A DNA stretch of 56,253 bases from Thermodesulfovibrionales bacterium (GCA_035686305.1 DASRZP010000018.1:1-56253); one strand, 5' to 3'. Numbered from the stretch's first letter, positions 35,642-45,330 are shown. The notes: generated by a model from the sequence alone, not told the origin. Program-made: numbers and translations.

Positions 35642-38600
35642 GGCCTTCTCCCTCCTTCTTCGGACCTTCGCTTTTTACCGGTTCATGTTTTCCCCCGCGG
35701 TGCGAAAGTTTTTCGACCACATAGAAGGTGACCGGTATGATGAATATAGCGATAGCCGTCGCCGCGCCCATGCCGCCGATGACCGCAGTACCCATGACCT
35801 GACGAGAGATTGCACCCGCCCCCTTGGCGATAGCCAGAGGCACGCAGCCCAAAAGGAAGGCAAAGGATGTCATGAGGATCGGCCTCAGCCTGAGTTTGGC
35901 GCCGTTAAGGGTCGCATCCATAAGCGACTCACCCTTTTCGTACTCCATCTTCGCGAACTCAACAATGAGAATGGCATTCTTGGCAGCCAATCCGATCAGC
36001 ATGACCAGGCCTATCTGGGCATAAACGTTATTTTCGAAAGACCGCCACATCAAGCCGGCGAAAGCCCCGGCAACGGCGATGGGGGTGCCGAGGAGGACCG
36101 AAAAGGGAAGGGACCAGCTTTCGTACTGTGCCGCAAGAATCAGGAAGACGCAGAGGAAGGAGAATCCGAAGATCGCTGCAGGTGACACCCCTTGCTGGGC
36201 CTTCTTCTCCTGGAATGACATACCGCTGTAGTCGTAACCCATCTCCCGCGGCATGGTCTGGCTGAAGACTTCCTCGAGGGCCTTCATGGCCTGTGTAGAG
36301 CTGTACCCGGGAGCGGCACTGGCGTTGATCTGCGCGGACCGGTAGAGGTTATAGCGCATGGTGAATTCAGGGCCGGAAATATTTCGCACCGAGGTGAGCG
36401 TCGAGAGCGGGACAGTTTCTCCCACACTATTGCGCACGTAGAATTGGCCGATGTTGCTGATGTTGGTCCGGTAGTCGCCCTCAGCCTGGAGGAACACCTG
36501 CCACTGGCGGCCGAAGCGGTTGAAGTAGTTGATGAAGCCGCTCCCCATGAAGCATTGAAGGACTTTATACACGTCCGATATATTGACCCCCTGCTTGAGG
36601 ACCTTGTCACGGTCCACGTCCACGAAAAGCTGCGGCACCGTGGGGCGGAATGTTGAGCTGACAGATGCGAGTTCGGGGCGCTTTCTCGCGGCTTCCATAA
36701 ACTTTTGAGTATTGGCCGCGAGAAACTCGATGTCCTTGCCGGCCCGGTCCTCGAGGATGAAGGTGACTCCGCCCGAGGTGCCTACTCCCATAATGGCAGG
36801 GGGCGGGAAGGCAAAGCCGATGGCCCCCGGGATGCCGGCCATCTTCTTCGAGATCGAGGCCTTGATCGCCTCGTACTTCTCTTCAGGCTTCTTCCGCTTG
36901 GACCACTCCTCCAGGGAGATGAAGAAGAAGGCGCTGTAGGTATTCTGGACCTGACTCAGCATGCTGTAGCCGATGATCGAGGAACAGTACTTGACGCCCG
37001 GCGTCTTCGTGATGATCTCCTCGGCCTGCCTGGCCACTTCGCTCGTCCTCTGCAGAGAAGAGGCGTCTGGAAGCTGGATGCCGGCGAAGATGAACCCCTG
37101 GTCCTCGTCGGGGAGGAAGCTGGAGGGAAGCGTCTTGCCGAGGAAGCCGGCTGCTACCGCGACCCCTGCAAGGAAGATGAGACTGATCATACTCTTTCGA
37201 ATAGCTGCGCCGCAAAGCCCGACATAGCCGTCGGTAGCCCGACCAAAGACCCGGTTGAACCAGTCAAAGAACTTCTGGAGCGGACCTCTCCCCTTCTTCT
37301 TGGGCTTCAGCAGGAGCGCACAGAGGGCCGGGGATAGTGAGAGGGCGTTGAAGGCCGAGATGATGACCGATACGGCAATGGTCACCGCGAACTGCTGATA
37401 GAGCTGGCCGGTAATCCCGGGGATGAAGGCTGTCGGTATAAAGACCGCCGCCAGGATGATGGCAATGGCGATGACCGGGCCCGAGACCTCCTCCATCGCC
37501 TTGAGTGCAGCATCCTTGGGTGACAGTCCTTTCTCGATATGGTGCTCAACAGCCTCGACCACCACGATGGCGTCGTCCACCACGAGGCCGATGGCCAGGA
37601 CGAGTCCGAAGAGGGAGAGGGTGTTGATCGAGAAGCCCAGCATGGGAAAGAGGGCGAAGGTCCCCACGAGAGAAACCGGCACTGCCAAAAGTGGAATCAG
37701 GGTGGCCCGCCAACCCTGGAGGAAGATAAAGACCACGAGAACAACAAGGAAGAGGGCCTCGAAGAAGGTCTGCTTGATCTCCTGCATCCCTTCGGTAACC
37801 GCCAGGGTGGTGTCCAGCGCCACGACATACTCCAGATCCGGCGGGAACCTCTTCTTCACCTCCTCCATCAGCCTCTTGGCGCCGTTGGCTGCGTCAAGGG
37901 CATTGGACCCCGGCATCTGGTAGAGGGCGATGAGGGCGCAGGGCTTTCCATTCAGACGCCCCTCCAGGTTATAGGTCTGGGCGCCCAGTTCGACGCGGGC
38001 CACATCCCTGACCCTTACAAAGGAGCCGTCCGGGTTGGCGCGGAGCACGATATCACCGAACTGCGCCTCGGTCTGGAGCCGTCCCTGAGACCGGACGGAT
38101 AAGGTGAACTCCTGCCCCTTCGGTACAGGCTGTGAGCCGACCTGGCCCGAGGGGTTCACGGTATTCTGGGCCTTGACGGCGTTCATGATCTCCGGGATAG
38201 TGATGTTGAGCTTGGCGAGCTGATCAGGATTCACCCAGAGCCGCATGGCGTATTGCCCGGCGCCGAAGATCGTGACGCTGGCGATCCCCGGTATCCGTGT
38301 CATCTGGTCGTTGATGTTGATGTAGGAATAGTTGGCGAGAAAGATATTGTCATACGTGCCGTTCGGGGAGTAAAGGGCGAACATGATGAGGGGGGACGAG
38401 GTGGATTTCTGCACCGTTATCCCGTAATTAATGACATCCGTCGGGAGCTGTGACTGCGCCTGGTTCGTCCGCATCTGGGAGAGGATCTGGTCGGTGTTGA
38501 CGTTAGTCTTCAAATCGAAGTAGTTATAGAGGGTCATGAGCCCATTGTTGGTGTTGATGGAGTACATATAGTCCAGGTAGTCGACACCGGACATCTGCTG

Positions 38601-38798
38601 CTCAATGGGAGTTGCCACCGACTGCTCAACAGTGAGGGCATCGGCTCCGGTGTAAGTCGCGTTTACCTGGATCGCCGGAGGGACGATATTGGGGAACTGG
38701 GCGATGGGAAGCCTTGCAGCGGCGACGAGGCCGCCGATGACCATGAGAATTGAGATGACCATGGCGACTATGGGTCTGTTGATAAAGAATTTCGACAT
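35634..38798 (-). CDS. RND multidrug efflux pump (HAE1, AcrB-like)
   Basis: 1054 residues, the usual HAE1 length. N-terminus MSKFFINRPIVAMVISILMVIGG, periplasmic porter domains, the TM4 aspartates in GLVLAIGLVVDDAIVVVEAVE, the TM10-12 segment LIGLAAKNAILIVEFAK, and a C-terminal basic tail. It exports hydrophobic substrates using the proton gradient. Six bp separate it from the adaptor gene. Confidence 0.95.
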   Translation of the reverse strand: MSKFFINRPIVAMVISILMVIGGLVAAARLPIAQFPNIVPPAIQVNATYTGADALTVEQSVATPIEQQMSGVDYLDYMYSINTNNGLMTLYNYFDLKTNVNTDQILSQMRTNQAQSQLPTDVINYGITVQKSTSSPLIMFALYSPNGTYDNIFLANYSYININDQMTRIPGIASVTIFGAGQYAMRLWVNPDQLAKLNITIPEIMNAVKAQNTVNPSGQVGSQPVPKGQEFTLSVRSQGRLQTEAQFGDIVLRANPDGSFVRVRDVARVELGAQTYNLEGRLNGKPCALIALYQMPGSNALDAANGAKRLMEEVKKRFPPDLEYVVALDTTLAVTEGMQEIKQTFFEALFLVVLVVFIFLQGWRATLIPLLAVPVSLVGTFALFPMLGFSINTLSLFGLVLAIGLVVDDAIVVVEAVEHHIEKGLSPKDAALKAMEEVSGPVIAIAIILAAVFIPTAFIPGITGQLYQQFAVTIAVSVIISAFNALSLSPALCALLLKPKKKGRGPLQKFFDWFNRVFGRATDGYVGLCGAAIRKSMISLIFLAGVAVAAGFLGKTLPSSFLPDEDQGFIFAGIQLPDASSLQRTSEVARQAEEIITKTPGVKYCSSIIGYSMLSQVQNTYSAFFFISLEEWSKRKKPEEKYEAIKASISKKMAGIPGAIGFAFPPPAIMGVGTSGGVTFILEDRAGKDIEFLAANTQKFMEAARKRPELASVSSTFRPTVPQLFVDVDRDKVLKQGVNISDVYKVLQCFMGSGFINYFNRFGRQWQVFLQAEGDYRTNISNIGQFYVRNSVGETVPLSTLTSVRNISGPEFTMRYNLYRSAQINASAAPGYSSTQAMKALEEVFSQTMPREMGYDYSGMSFQEKKAQQGVSPAAIFGFSFLCVFLILAAQYESWSLPFSVLLGTPIAVAGAFAGLMWRSFENNVYAQIGLVMLIGLAAKNAILIVEFAKMEYEKGESLMDATLNGAKLRLRPILMTSFAFLLGCVPLAIAKGAGAISRQVMGTAVIGGMGAATAIAIFIIPVTFYVVEKLSHRGGKHEPVKSEGPKKEGEGHA

Positions 38799-38804
38799 GG
38801 CCGA

Positions 38805-40022
38805 TTACCTCTTTTCAGCGGGAGCAGAGGCAGGTTTTGCCTCTGTCTTGCCGGACCCCTCTGGAGAACCAGCCGGTTTCCCGGGCTCATAAGGCTTCGG
38901 TGCGACCACCTGTCCCTCTTTCACCTTCTGGACACCTTCGATAACCACCTTCTCTCCGGGCTTCAGCCCCTGAGTAATGATGTAATCAGAGCCAACCTGT
39001 TCGGCCACCGTCACCGGTTTGATTGTGGCTTTATTGTCCTGCCCAACGACCGCAACGAGGTTTCTCCCCTGCATTTCAGCCACTGCCCGCTGAGGTACGA
39101 GCAGGGCGCCGATCCTTTCATCCACCACCGCACGGACCTTGCCAAACTGCCCCGGCCTGAGAAGGTTGCCCGGATTGGGGAAGAGGATGCCAACCTTTAT
39201 GGTCCCTGTCCTGACATCGACCTGGCGGTCTGCAAAGGCAAACTCGCCTTTGTGCGGATAGACTGCTCCGTTGGCAAGGATCAGCTCAATCGGCCCGCGC
39301 TGTTGGTTCTTCTTTCTCGCTTCAGCAAGACGCAGGTACTCCTGCTCGCTGATCTGAATATAGACTTTTATGGGGTCCACGGTCGAAACCGTGGTCAACT
39401 CCTCCATCGCACCCGGACCCACGAGATTGCCGATCTGTGCCTTGGCAATGCCTGCGATGCCGTCAACGAGGGAGGTGACCTTTGTGAAGCCGAGCTCCAA
39501 CTGCGCCTTGTCGACGCTCGCCTGTGCGCCAAGGACCGCCGCGTGCGATTCCTGCTCGAAACCGGTGGCGTCGTCAAGGTCCTTCTGGCTCACCGCATTT
39601 TGCTCAGCAAGGGGTTTTATGCGCTTCAGATTTGCCTTGGCAGTGTCCCACCGCGCCTGCTGTGCCCCGAGTGCTCCCTTAGCCTGTTCAAGGGCCGCCT
39701 CAAAGGTCCGTGGGTCGATCTCGAAGAGGACCTGTCCTTTCTTTACGATATCGCCCTCCTTGTAATTCTGCTTGATGAGATAACCCTGGACCTGTGCCCG
39801 GATGGTTGCATTGATAAACCCGTCGGTAGTGCCGACCCATTCAGCAGAGATAGGGACATCTTTCTGAACGACATTCGCCACTTCAACAACCGGAGGAGGA
39901 GGCGCTACCTTCTCTTCCTTCTTGCAGTCGCTGAGGAGCACTGCTGAGCACAAGACCACGGCCGTCGAAAAAGACGCAAACGATGAGACCCTCGCAGATA
40001 CCTTTGCCCAATCGAGTTTCAT
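38805..40022 (-). CDS. RND efflux periplasmic adaptor (MexA/AcrA-like)
   Basis: 405 residues. N-terminal hydrophobic segment with a lipobox-like LLSDC; then the lipoyl half (AQVQGYLIKQNYKEGDIVKKGQVLFEID), a coiled hairpin (GALGAQQARWDTAKANLKRIKPL), LVDGIAGIAKAQIGNLVGPG and C-terminal beta domains, ending in a Pro/Ala/Lys-rich tail. ATG 40022 has AAGGAGG 9 nt upstream; the longer frame to 40067 is not needed. Confidence 0.92.
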   Translation of the reverse strand: MKLDWAKVSARVSSFASFSTAVVLCSAVLLSDCKKEEKVAPPPPVVEVANVVQKDVPISAEWVGTTDGFINATIRAQVQGYLIKQNYKEGDIVKKGQVLFEIDPRTFEAALEQAKGALGAQQARWDTAKANLKRIKPLAEQNAVSQKDLDDATGFEQESHAAVLGAQASVDKAQLELGFTKVTSLVDGIAGIAKAQIGNLVGPGAMEELTTVSTVDPIKVYIQISEQEYLRLAEARKKNQQRGPIELILANGAVYPHKGEFAFADRQVDVRTGTIKVGILFPNPGNLLRPGQFGKVRAVVDERIGALLVPQRAVAEMQGRNLVAVVGQDNKATIKPVTVAEQVGSDYIITQGLKPGEKVVIEGVQKVKEGQVVAPKPYEPGKPAGSPEGSGKTEAKPASAPAEKR

Positions 40023-40162
40023 GAGAGAAAGCCTCCTTATTTCAGATCGTTCTTCAGGACCAAGCATTTTCCATCCCTCTCTATCGTTGTCAAACTGCGC
40101 GCCCTTTTGGTAAGAGCAGGCAGACCGACTCAGCGCGATTTTTCCATCAGGCTCCCCGCGCC

Positions 40163-40513
40163 CTACTCTTCAACTCTTATCTCCTCTCTCACGGCAGTTC
40201 TTGCCTTTTCTATGGTCTCGACGCCGGTGGCGTTCAGTATCGAATAGAACTTGATCTCGGGCGGGGCGGATGCCATTTCAACAACAAGGAGTATCTTCTG
40301 GTACTCACTCGATCGGAGATGACTCGCAAGGTCTTTTTCATCGTTCCAAATTTCTTCGATCATAACATCATTCTCCGAATCCACGTCCCGGTAAACATTG
40401 CAGCTGAGACATCCCGAATCAAACCTGACACGCTGAACAACGGAACCGAGAATTTCAAGCGCTTCATCGAGCTTCTTGAACGGGATCGTCATCCTCGCCA
40501 TCGCATAGATCAA
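40163..40513 (-). CDS. Antibiotic biosynthesis monooxygenase-fold (ABM) protein
   Basis: 116 residues of the dimeric alpha/beta ABM fold: ARMTIPFKKLDEALEILGSVVQRVRFDSGCLSCNVYRD, then EIWNDEKDLASHLRSSEYQKIL. Members are quinol or small-molecule monooxygenases or haem-binding proteins; which applies is unclear. It is 140 bp upstream of the adaptor gene and may be the first gene of the efflux operon. Confidence 0.8.
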   Translation of the reverse strand: MIYAMARMTIPFKKLDEALEILGSVVQRVRFDSGCLSCNVYRDVDSENDVMIEEIWNDEKDLASHLRSSEYQKILLVVEMASAPPEIKFYSILNATGVETIEKARTAVREEIRVEE

Positions 40514-40739
40514 TGTCTCGCTCCTTCCCCCTGTGGCTTCCTTATCGTGTAACGGCTTCTCTGAACATCCTGTTCGAACAGATGAACCGCTTGATCGCTC
40601 ATCATGCAGTGATCCCCTCTTCCAGAAGCAATTCGCCTGCCGTCGCCAAGACGTGGTAAGTTTGTTGAACTAACTCAGCTTTATAGAAGGGTTTTCATGC
40701 AAAGGCTAACGGCAGAAGGAATCCGACAGGGATTCACCG

Positions 40740-40777
40740 TTGCCGATATTTCGGTAAAGCTGCCGATATTTCGGCAA
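40740..40777. promoter_or_regulatory. Two tandem palindromes with 20-bp period
   Basis: TGCCGATATTTCGGTA (40741-40756) and TGCCGATATTTCGGCA (40761-40776) are 15/16 identical and each is a near-perfect palindrome (TGCCGA/TCGGCA). The 20-bp spacing puts them on one face of the helix, as paired operators often are. They lie about 230 bp upstream of the ABM-efflux operon and 10-45 bp beyond the stop of the preceding minus-strand gene, so a terminator is the other reading. The rest of 40514-40785 holds nothing I recognise. Confidence 0.55.
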
Positions 40778-40785
40778 AACGTCCC

Positions 40786-41070
40786 CTACTGCCTGGTATA
40801 TCGTCTTCCCGTTGCGTCTATGCAAATTTGTGAGCCATCCTCAGAGATATAGCAGCCCGTACAGTTTCCTTTGCAGTCATCGTAGACCGTGTTGCACGTG
40901 CCTGCCGCAACGGAACCGGTAAAGACTTCCACATCGCCCACCTGGTGGTTGTCGTCAGGGTCACCGACATAACAAGATACCGATATACTCTCTTCACCCT
41001 GAGCAGAAACGGGATACCCCGACAGGAGGCACAGGAAAACGGCCCCAAAGATGAGGACCTTCTCTCTCAT
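40786..41070 (-). CDS. Small secreted Cys-rich protein
   Basis: 94 residues: a signal peptide (MREKVLIFGAVFLCLLSGYPVSAQG) and a mature domain of about 70 residues with six cysteines (SVSC, GTC, DDC, GNC, TGC, QIC), suggesting three disulfides. No family recognised. Its start overlaps the stop of the PqiC-like gene by 4 nt, so it is the last gene of the lipid-transport operon. Its role there is unknown. Confidence 0.7.
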   Translation of the reverse strand: MREKVLIFGAVFLCLLSGYPVSAQGEESISVSCYVGDPDDNHQVGDVEVFTGSVAAGTCNTVYDDCKGNCTGCYISEDGSQICIDATGRRYTRQ

Positions 41071-41717
41071 CCCTTCTTCCTCATTTCATCGTCACGCTGA
41101 ACAACAGCCTTCATCTCCTCCGCGATATTCCGACTCAGGCTCTCGAGGGCCTTGCTCATAGCATCAATGAGGTCATCATAACTGCTGCCGCTCACCTGTT
41201 CGCTGATGCCGAATTCTCTGTGGAATAACAACCCTCTGTCCTTTCCGAAAATCCCGCTGAGCGCCCGCAAGGTCACTGAGCCCCCCGGAGTTCCCTCGAA
41301 ACGGATTATCTGCACTTCGATCCTGTATGAACTTGGCACCTTACTCTCAAGGAGCGGTGACCAGCGCATAACGGAAAAACGGTCCCCCGGGAGTTGCGAT
41401 GAGATGCCATCCACAAGGGCCAGAATGATATCGTTCTCGAGCGAACCCGCCCACCGGTCGAATTCGGAGAGTTTAAGCTCGTTCTGTCCTGAACGGGTTA
41501 CGATCTGGGGGCGGTCCAGATAGTCTGGTATGCGAATAGGACCTACGGCAACGATCACATTGCCCTGGCTTGGGCTATCCTGCTTCGCCACAGTCTGAGG
41601 GTTTACCGGATTCAACTGATAAAACCTCGACGGCGGTGAACTTGCACATCCGGTCAGGACGATCAGGAAGGCCCCGAGGATAGATGATGAAAGCCGGCAA
41701 GAGAGCATTGTTCTCAT
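41067..41717 (-). CDS. PqiC/YmbA-family outer-membrane lipoprotein
   Basis: 216 residues with lipobox LTGC (C24) and the ABC-type transport auxiliary lipoprotein domain: RFYQLNP, VAVGPIRIPDYLDRPQIVTR, WAGSLENDIILALVDGIS. PqiC-like lipoproteins are the outer-membrane partner of MCE-based phospholipid transport. One base separates it from the MCE gene. Confidence 0.88.
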   Translation of the reverse strand: MRTMLSCRLSSSILGAFLIVLTGCASSPPSRFYQLNPVNPQTVAKQDSPSQGNVIVAVGPIRIPDYLDRPQIVTRSGQNELKLSEFDRWAGSLENDIILALVDGISSQLPGDRFSVMRWSPLLESKVPSSYRIEVQIIRFEGTPGGSVTLRALSGIFGKDRGLLFHREFGISEQVSGSSYDDLIDAMSKALESLSRNIAEEMKAVVQRDDEMRKKG

Positions 41718-41718
41718 T

Positions 41719-42723
41719 TCATTCTCCTTTAGAAGGATTTTTCCCTTTTATGAAGGCTTCAGGATGGCGGTCGATGTAGTCCGTCAGAGAACGGAGGGAG
41801 CGGGAAAGGGCGGTCATCTGTTCGGCAGACCTGTTGATCTCATAACCGAGATTTGCATTCTGTGCAGTGATCTCCTTCACCCCACGGACTGCCTGCTGCG
41901 TCTCTTCCAGCGCGAGTCTGGCCGCCTTCAGGGTGTCCTTTATGCTGGATGCGATCTCTCCCGGAACCCCCTCTTTGAAGGCAAGGGTCTTTTCTGCCTG
42001 GGCAAAGGTGCCCCGGGCAGCATCAGACGTGCTCGTTAAGCTCGCAGTGAGGGGACCTATCTGGGTGTCAATATTCTTCACGAGCTTATCGACGCTCTTG
42101 AGCGTCTGGTTCAAAGACTCAAGACTTCCATGGAGTTCAGGGGAACGGACTATCTCGTTTATCCCAGCAAGCGTCCTGTTGAGGTTCTCCGTTATCTCCT
42201 TCAACGGCAGATTTTGGATCGTCTTCTGCAATTCCTCCATTTGCGTAGGGATTGTCGGGATCTCGTGATATTTCTTATCGAGGCCGACCAGTCTGATCGG
42301 CTTTTCAGGATAGAAATCGACGCCTATCATGAGCAGCCCGGTCACGAAGCTCTGCAGTTCGAGCCTCGCCTTCAGACCCTTGTCCAGGAGGGCCCGGTAA
42401 TACTGATAGGGTTTCGTCTTTTTCTGTTCGCTAATTCCTGAGAATTTTTCAGGATCGATTTCGACGTAGACAGGGGTCACGACGGACAGGGTCTGGGGAT
42501 CGAAACGGAGAGCGATATCGGTAACTTCGCCTATCTTTACTCCACGGAAGGTCACCGGAGCGCCCACCTGAAGCCCTTTCACCGATGCATCGAAGAACAT
42601 AACATACTGCATCGTTTTGCGCAGGAATTTCCCGGAACCGAAGATGAGGACACCGGCGACAACCAGGGCTATGGCGCCCACAACAAAGGCCCCGATGAGA
42701 GTCTTGTTCGTTTTCTTGCTCAT
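41719..42723 (-). CDS. MCE-domain (MlaD/PqiB-like) lipid-transport protein
   Basis: 334 residues with an N-terminal membrane anchor (LIGAFVVGAIALVVAGVLIFG) and one MCE domain (FFDASVKGLQVGAPVTFRGVKIGEVTDIAL). A long C-terminal helical region follows (NLNRTLAGINEIV, LNQTLKSVDKLVKNI, TLKAARLALEETQQAV), which in PqiB-like proteins forms a periplasmic needle or tunnel. It shuttles phospholipid between the membranes together with the ABC unit encoded upstream. Confidence 0.92.
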   Translation of the reverse strand: MSKKTNKTLIGAFVVGAIALVVAGVLIFGSGKFLRKTMQYVMFFDASVKGLQVGAPVTFRGVKIGEVTDIALRFDPQTLSVVTPVYVEIDPEKFSGISEQKKTKPYQYYRALLDKGLKARLELQSFVTGLLMIGVDFYPEKPIRLVGLDKKYHEIPTIPTQMEELQKTIQNLPLKEITENLNRTLAGINEIVRSPELHGSLESLNQTLKSVDKLVKNIDTQIGPLTASLTSTSDAARGTFAQAEKTLAFKEGVPGEIASSIKDTLKAARLALEETQQAVRGVKEITAQNANLGYEINRSAEQMTALSRSLRSLTDYIDRHPEAFIKGKNPSKGE

Positions 42724-42753
42724 ATCATTTCTCCTTGAACGTGTTGCCCTTTG

Positions 42754-43527
42754 TCACTTCACCGCTGCTTCAGCCTCTCCCCTTGCGAGAAAATTTCTCA
42801 CCCGCATGTCCGGCGAATGGTCGCGCAGCCACTTCGGGTCCCCTGTCGCTATCATCGTCTTTGTAACGGGGTCAAGGAAGACCGAGTTGTTGCCGATGGC
42901 AAAGATGCTTGCCAGCTCATGGGTCACAACAACGACCGTTGATCCGAGACTCTCCCGTAGTTCGAGGATCAGGTCGTCGAGGAGCTTTGCGCTGAGCGGG
43001 TCGAGTCCGGCCGACGGCTCATCGAAGAACAGGATGTCCGGGTCCAGCGCCATGGCCCTCGCAAGCGCGGCCCGCTTTTTCATGCCGCCGCTGATCTCGG
43101 AGGGGTAGAAGTCCTCAAAACCTGAAAGGCCGACAAGGGAAAGCTTGAGCGAGACGAGTTCCTTTATCGGGTCTTTGCTCAAGTCCGTATACTCCTCAAG
43201 GGGAAGTGCAACATTTTCTGCAAGGGTCAGAGAGCTCCAGAGCGCGCCGCTCTGGTAGAGTATCCCGAAGCGCTTCATGATGCGCTCCTGCTCCTCGCTC
43301 TCGGCGTCCCAGAAACTCACGCCGTCATAGAACACCTTTCCTTTTGCGGGCCTTACGAGCCCAACCATATTCCGAAGGAGGGTGGACTTGCCGCAGCCGC
43401 TCCCACCCATGATGATGAAGATATCCCCTTTATTGATCGTAAAGTTCAGGTCGTGCTGGATGACGAAATCTCCGTAGGCCATCGTCATTTCCTCTACCAC
43501 AATCTTTGCCTCTCCCTTTTCCATCAT
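42754..43527 (-). CDS. MlaF-like ABC transporter ATPase
   Basis: 257 residues: Walker A GGSGCGKST, signature ISGGMKKRAALARAMALDPD, Walker B ILFFDEPSAGLDP and switch VVVTHELASI. The GMKKRAALARA signature is typical of the MlaF/Ttg2A family. It powers the MlaE-type permease encoded next to it. Confidence 0.93.
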   Translation of the reverse strand: MMEKGEAKIVVEEMTMAYGDFVIQHDLNFTINKGDIFIIMGGSGCGKSTLLRNMVGLVRPAKGKVFYDGVSFWDAESEEQERIMKRFGILYQSGALWSSLTLAENVALPLEEYTDLSKDPIKELVSLKLSLVGLSGFEDFYPSEISGGMKKRAALARAMALDPDILFFDEPSAGLDPLSAKLLDDLILELRESLGSTVVVVTHELASIFAIGNNSVFLDPVTKTMIATGDPKWLRDHSPDMRVRNFLARGEAEAAVK

Positions 43528-43535
43528 CTCTTCCC

Positions 43536-44696
43536 CTATATCCCGATAACATTACAGACAACGGTGATGATCGCCGTTGCAACGATGATGCTCACGATCG
43601 ATGTGACGACCGCCGATGTCGTTGCGTCTCCAACGGCAGAAGCGCTTCGACCGCACTGTATTCCCCTAAGACATCCCGACAACGCAACAATGACGCCGAA
43701 GACAGCTCCATGAAACAGCCCGATCCAGAGATCATTCAACCTCACCGATGCCTTGGTCTGGTTGAAATACTCCATCACCCCGAGGTCGAGCATACCGACG
43801 CCAACAAGAAATCCCCCTAAAATGCCCATAAGGTCGGCGTAAAGGCAGAGGAGCGGCATCATGAAAACGAGGGCCAGCATGCGCGGCAACACAAGAAACT
43901 CCATCGCAGAAAATCCCATGGTCTGCAATGCGTCGATCTCCTCATTCACCTGCATCGTTCCCAGCTGGGCAGCAAAGGCTGCGCCCGTCCTGCCCGACAT
44001 GATGATCCCGGTCATGACGGCGCCCATCACGCGGACCATGGCGATACCGACGAGACTGGCGACATAAATCTGGGCGCCGAATATCTTGAGCTGTATCGCG
44101 CCCACAAAAGCAAGAATGAGGCCGACGAGAAGACTGATCAACGATACAATGGGGAGTGCCTGAGCGCCGCATTCCTGCATGGTAAGAAAGAGGTCCGACC
44201 GCTTAAACCTCGCCTTGCCTGCAAAGAAACGCAGGACGGCAATAAGCGCTTCTCCGATAAAGGCGAGCATTTCTTTGGTCGCTTTCCAGAAAGCGACTGC
44301 CGACCCGCCGACTCCCTCCAGAAAAGAGATCTTGGCTGCCTCCCTCCTTGCCCCTTTCCTTTCAGGCACCGCAGAGGCGAGGTCGAGCAGTCTTCGCACT
44401 CCCTGTGGGAGTCCTTCTTTTTCAACAGGGATATTGCTCCCTGAACAGAGACCTATGATATGAGTGAGGAAGGTCAACAGACCGCTGTCCCAGCCTCCGA
44501 GCCCCTCCGTGGCAAAAAGAAGGCGCTCCACAGGGGTCCCGGAGCCGATCTGTTTCTGGACCTCATCAACGGAGGGAAGCTTATTTTCGATCTTCCAGTC
44601 TCCCGAAAGAGCGACGACAAGGCTCTTTCCGTCGGGCCTTTGAAACCTCAGTTCAGGCACCGCTCTTTTCTCCACATCGTGCTGCACTGCTGACAT
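43536..44696 (-). CDS. MlaE-like permease with N-terminal STAS domain
   Basis: 386 residues. The first about 110 form a STAS-like domain (ALSGDWKIENKLPSVDEVQKQI, EGLGGWDSGLLTFLTHII), and the rest is an MlaE permease with five helices and the diagnostic VRVMGAVMTGIIMSGRTGAAFAAQLGTMQVNEEIDALQTMG. In E. coli the STAS protein MlaB is separate; here it is fused to the permease. ATG 44696 was chosen; the frame is open to 44738. It lies 8 bp upstream of the ATPase gene. Confidence 0.92.
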   Translation of the reverse strand: MSAVQHDVEKRAVPELRFQRPDGKSLVVALSGDWKIENKLPSVDEVQKQIGSGTPVERLLFATEGLGGWDSGLLTFLTHIIGLCSGSNIPVEKEGLPQGVRRLLDLASAVPERKGARREAAKISFLEGVGGSAVAFWKATKEMLAFIGEALIAVLRFFAGKARFKRSDLFLTMQECGAQALPIVSLISLLVGLILAFVGAIQLKIFGAQIYVASLVGIAMVRVMGAVMTGIIMSGRTGAAFAAQLGTMQVNEEIDALQTMGFSAMEFLVLPRMLALVFMMPLLCLYADLMGILGGFLVGVGMLDLGVMEYFNQTKASVRLNDLWIGLFHGAVFGVIVALSGCLRGIQCGRSASAVGDATTSAVVTSIVSIIVATAIITVVCNVIGI

Positions 44697-44734
44697 GGTT
44701 AATTCTCTCAGTGCTCTCCTTGCTCGTCGAGAAC

Positions 44735-45175
44735 TCACTTCTGCTCAATCGTGCACTGCACCTTGAGCCGCTCGCAGAGACGATTCATAATGCGCTGTCC
44801 CAGTTCCTGTTCCTGCTCTTTCTTCTTTTCCTTTTCCTCTTCCGTTTTGATGGAGGTGATGACCGTCACCTTGCTGTTGTAGGTTCCCGATTCCTCAGCC
44901 TTTAATGAGGCTGTCTGCACACCATCCGTCACTTCGAGATAGCGTTTATCTTCTTCCTTCTTAAGTATCTGCACATTCTTTTCCTCTGCCATTTCCACCG
45001 CCATGTTGAAGACCTTTTCCGGCGGCGCGGGCATCTCAGCCGTCAGCTTGGACTGGTTTGCCTCTCTGACCTTCATTACAATAATGGGGACAGCGGCGAT
45101 ACAGGACAGCATCGAGAGCGCGGTTACGAGGATGACCGCCAAAGACAGTCTTTTCTTCAATTCACGTTTTCTCAT
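44735..45175 (-). CDS. Lipoprotein of unknown function heading the MCE operon
   Basis: 146 residues with lipobox MLSC (C25), a domain with KVFNMAVEMAEEKNVQILKKEEDKRYLEV (DUF3568-like) and a highly charged helical stretch (IKTEEEKEKKKEQEQELGQ). It precedes the permease gene by 38 bp and is probably the first gene of the operon. Confidence 0.7.
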   Translation of the reverse strand: MRKRELKKRLSLAVILVTALSMLSCIAAVPIIVMKVREANQSKLTAEMPAPPEKVFNMAVEMAEEKNVQILKKEEDKRYLEVTDGVQTASLKAEESGTYNSKVTVITSIKTEEEKEKKKEQEQELGQRIMNRLCERLKVQCTIEQK

Positions 45176-45330
45176 TGAGAAATCCTCCTTTTCTGTTTTG
45201 ACTGCACCCAGTCATTCATTTCGGGCATCAAATGCCACCGTGCGATCACCGTTCATATCTTCTTCATGACTCCTCCTTAATCTTTCTTGCACACTTTATT
45301 AAAGCCTATCACAGAATTTTGACAAGTCAA

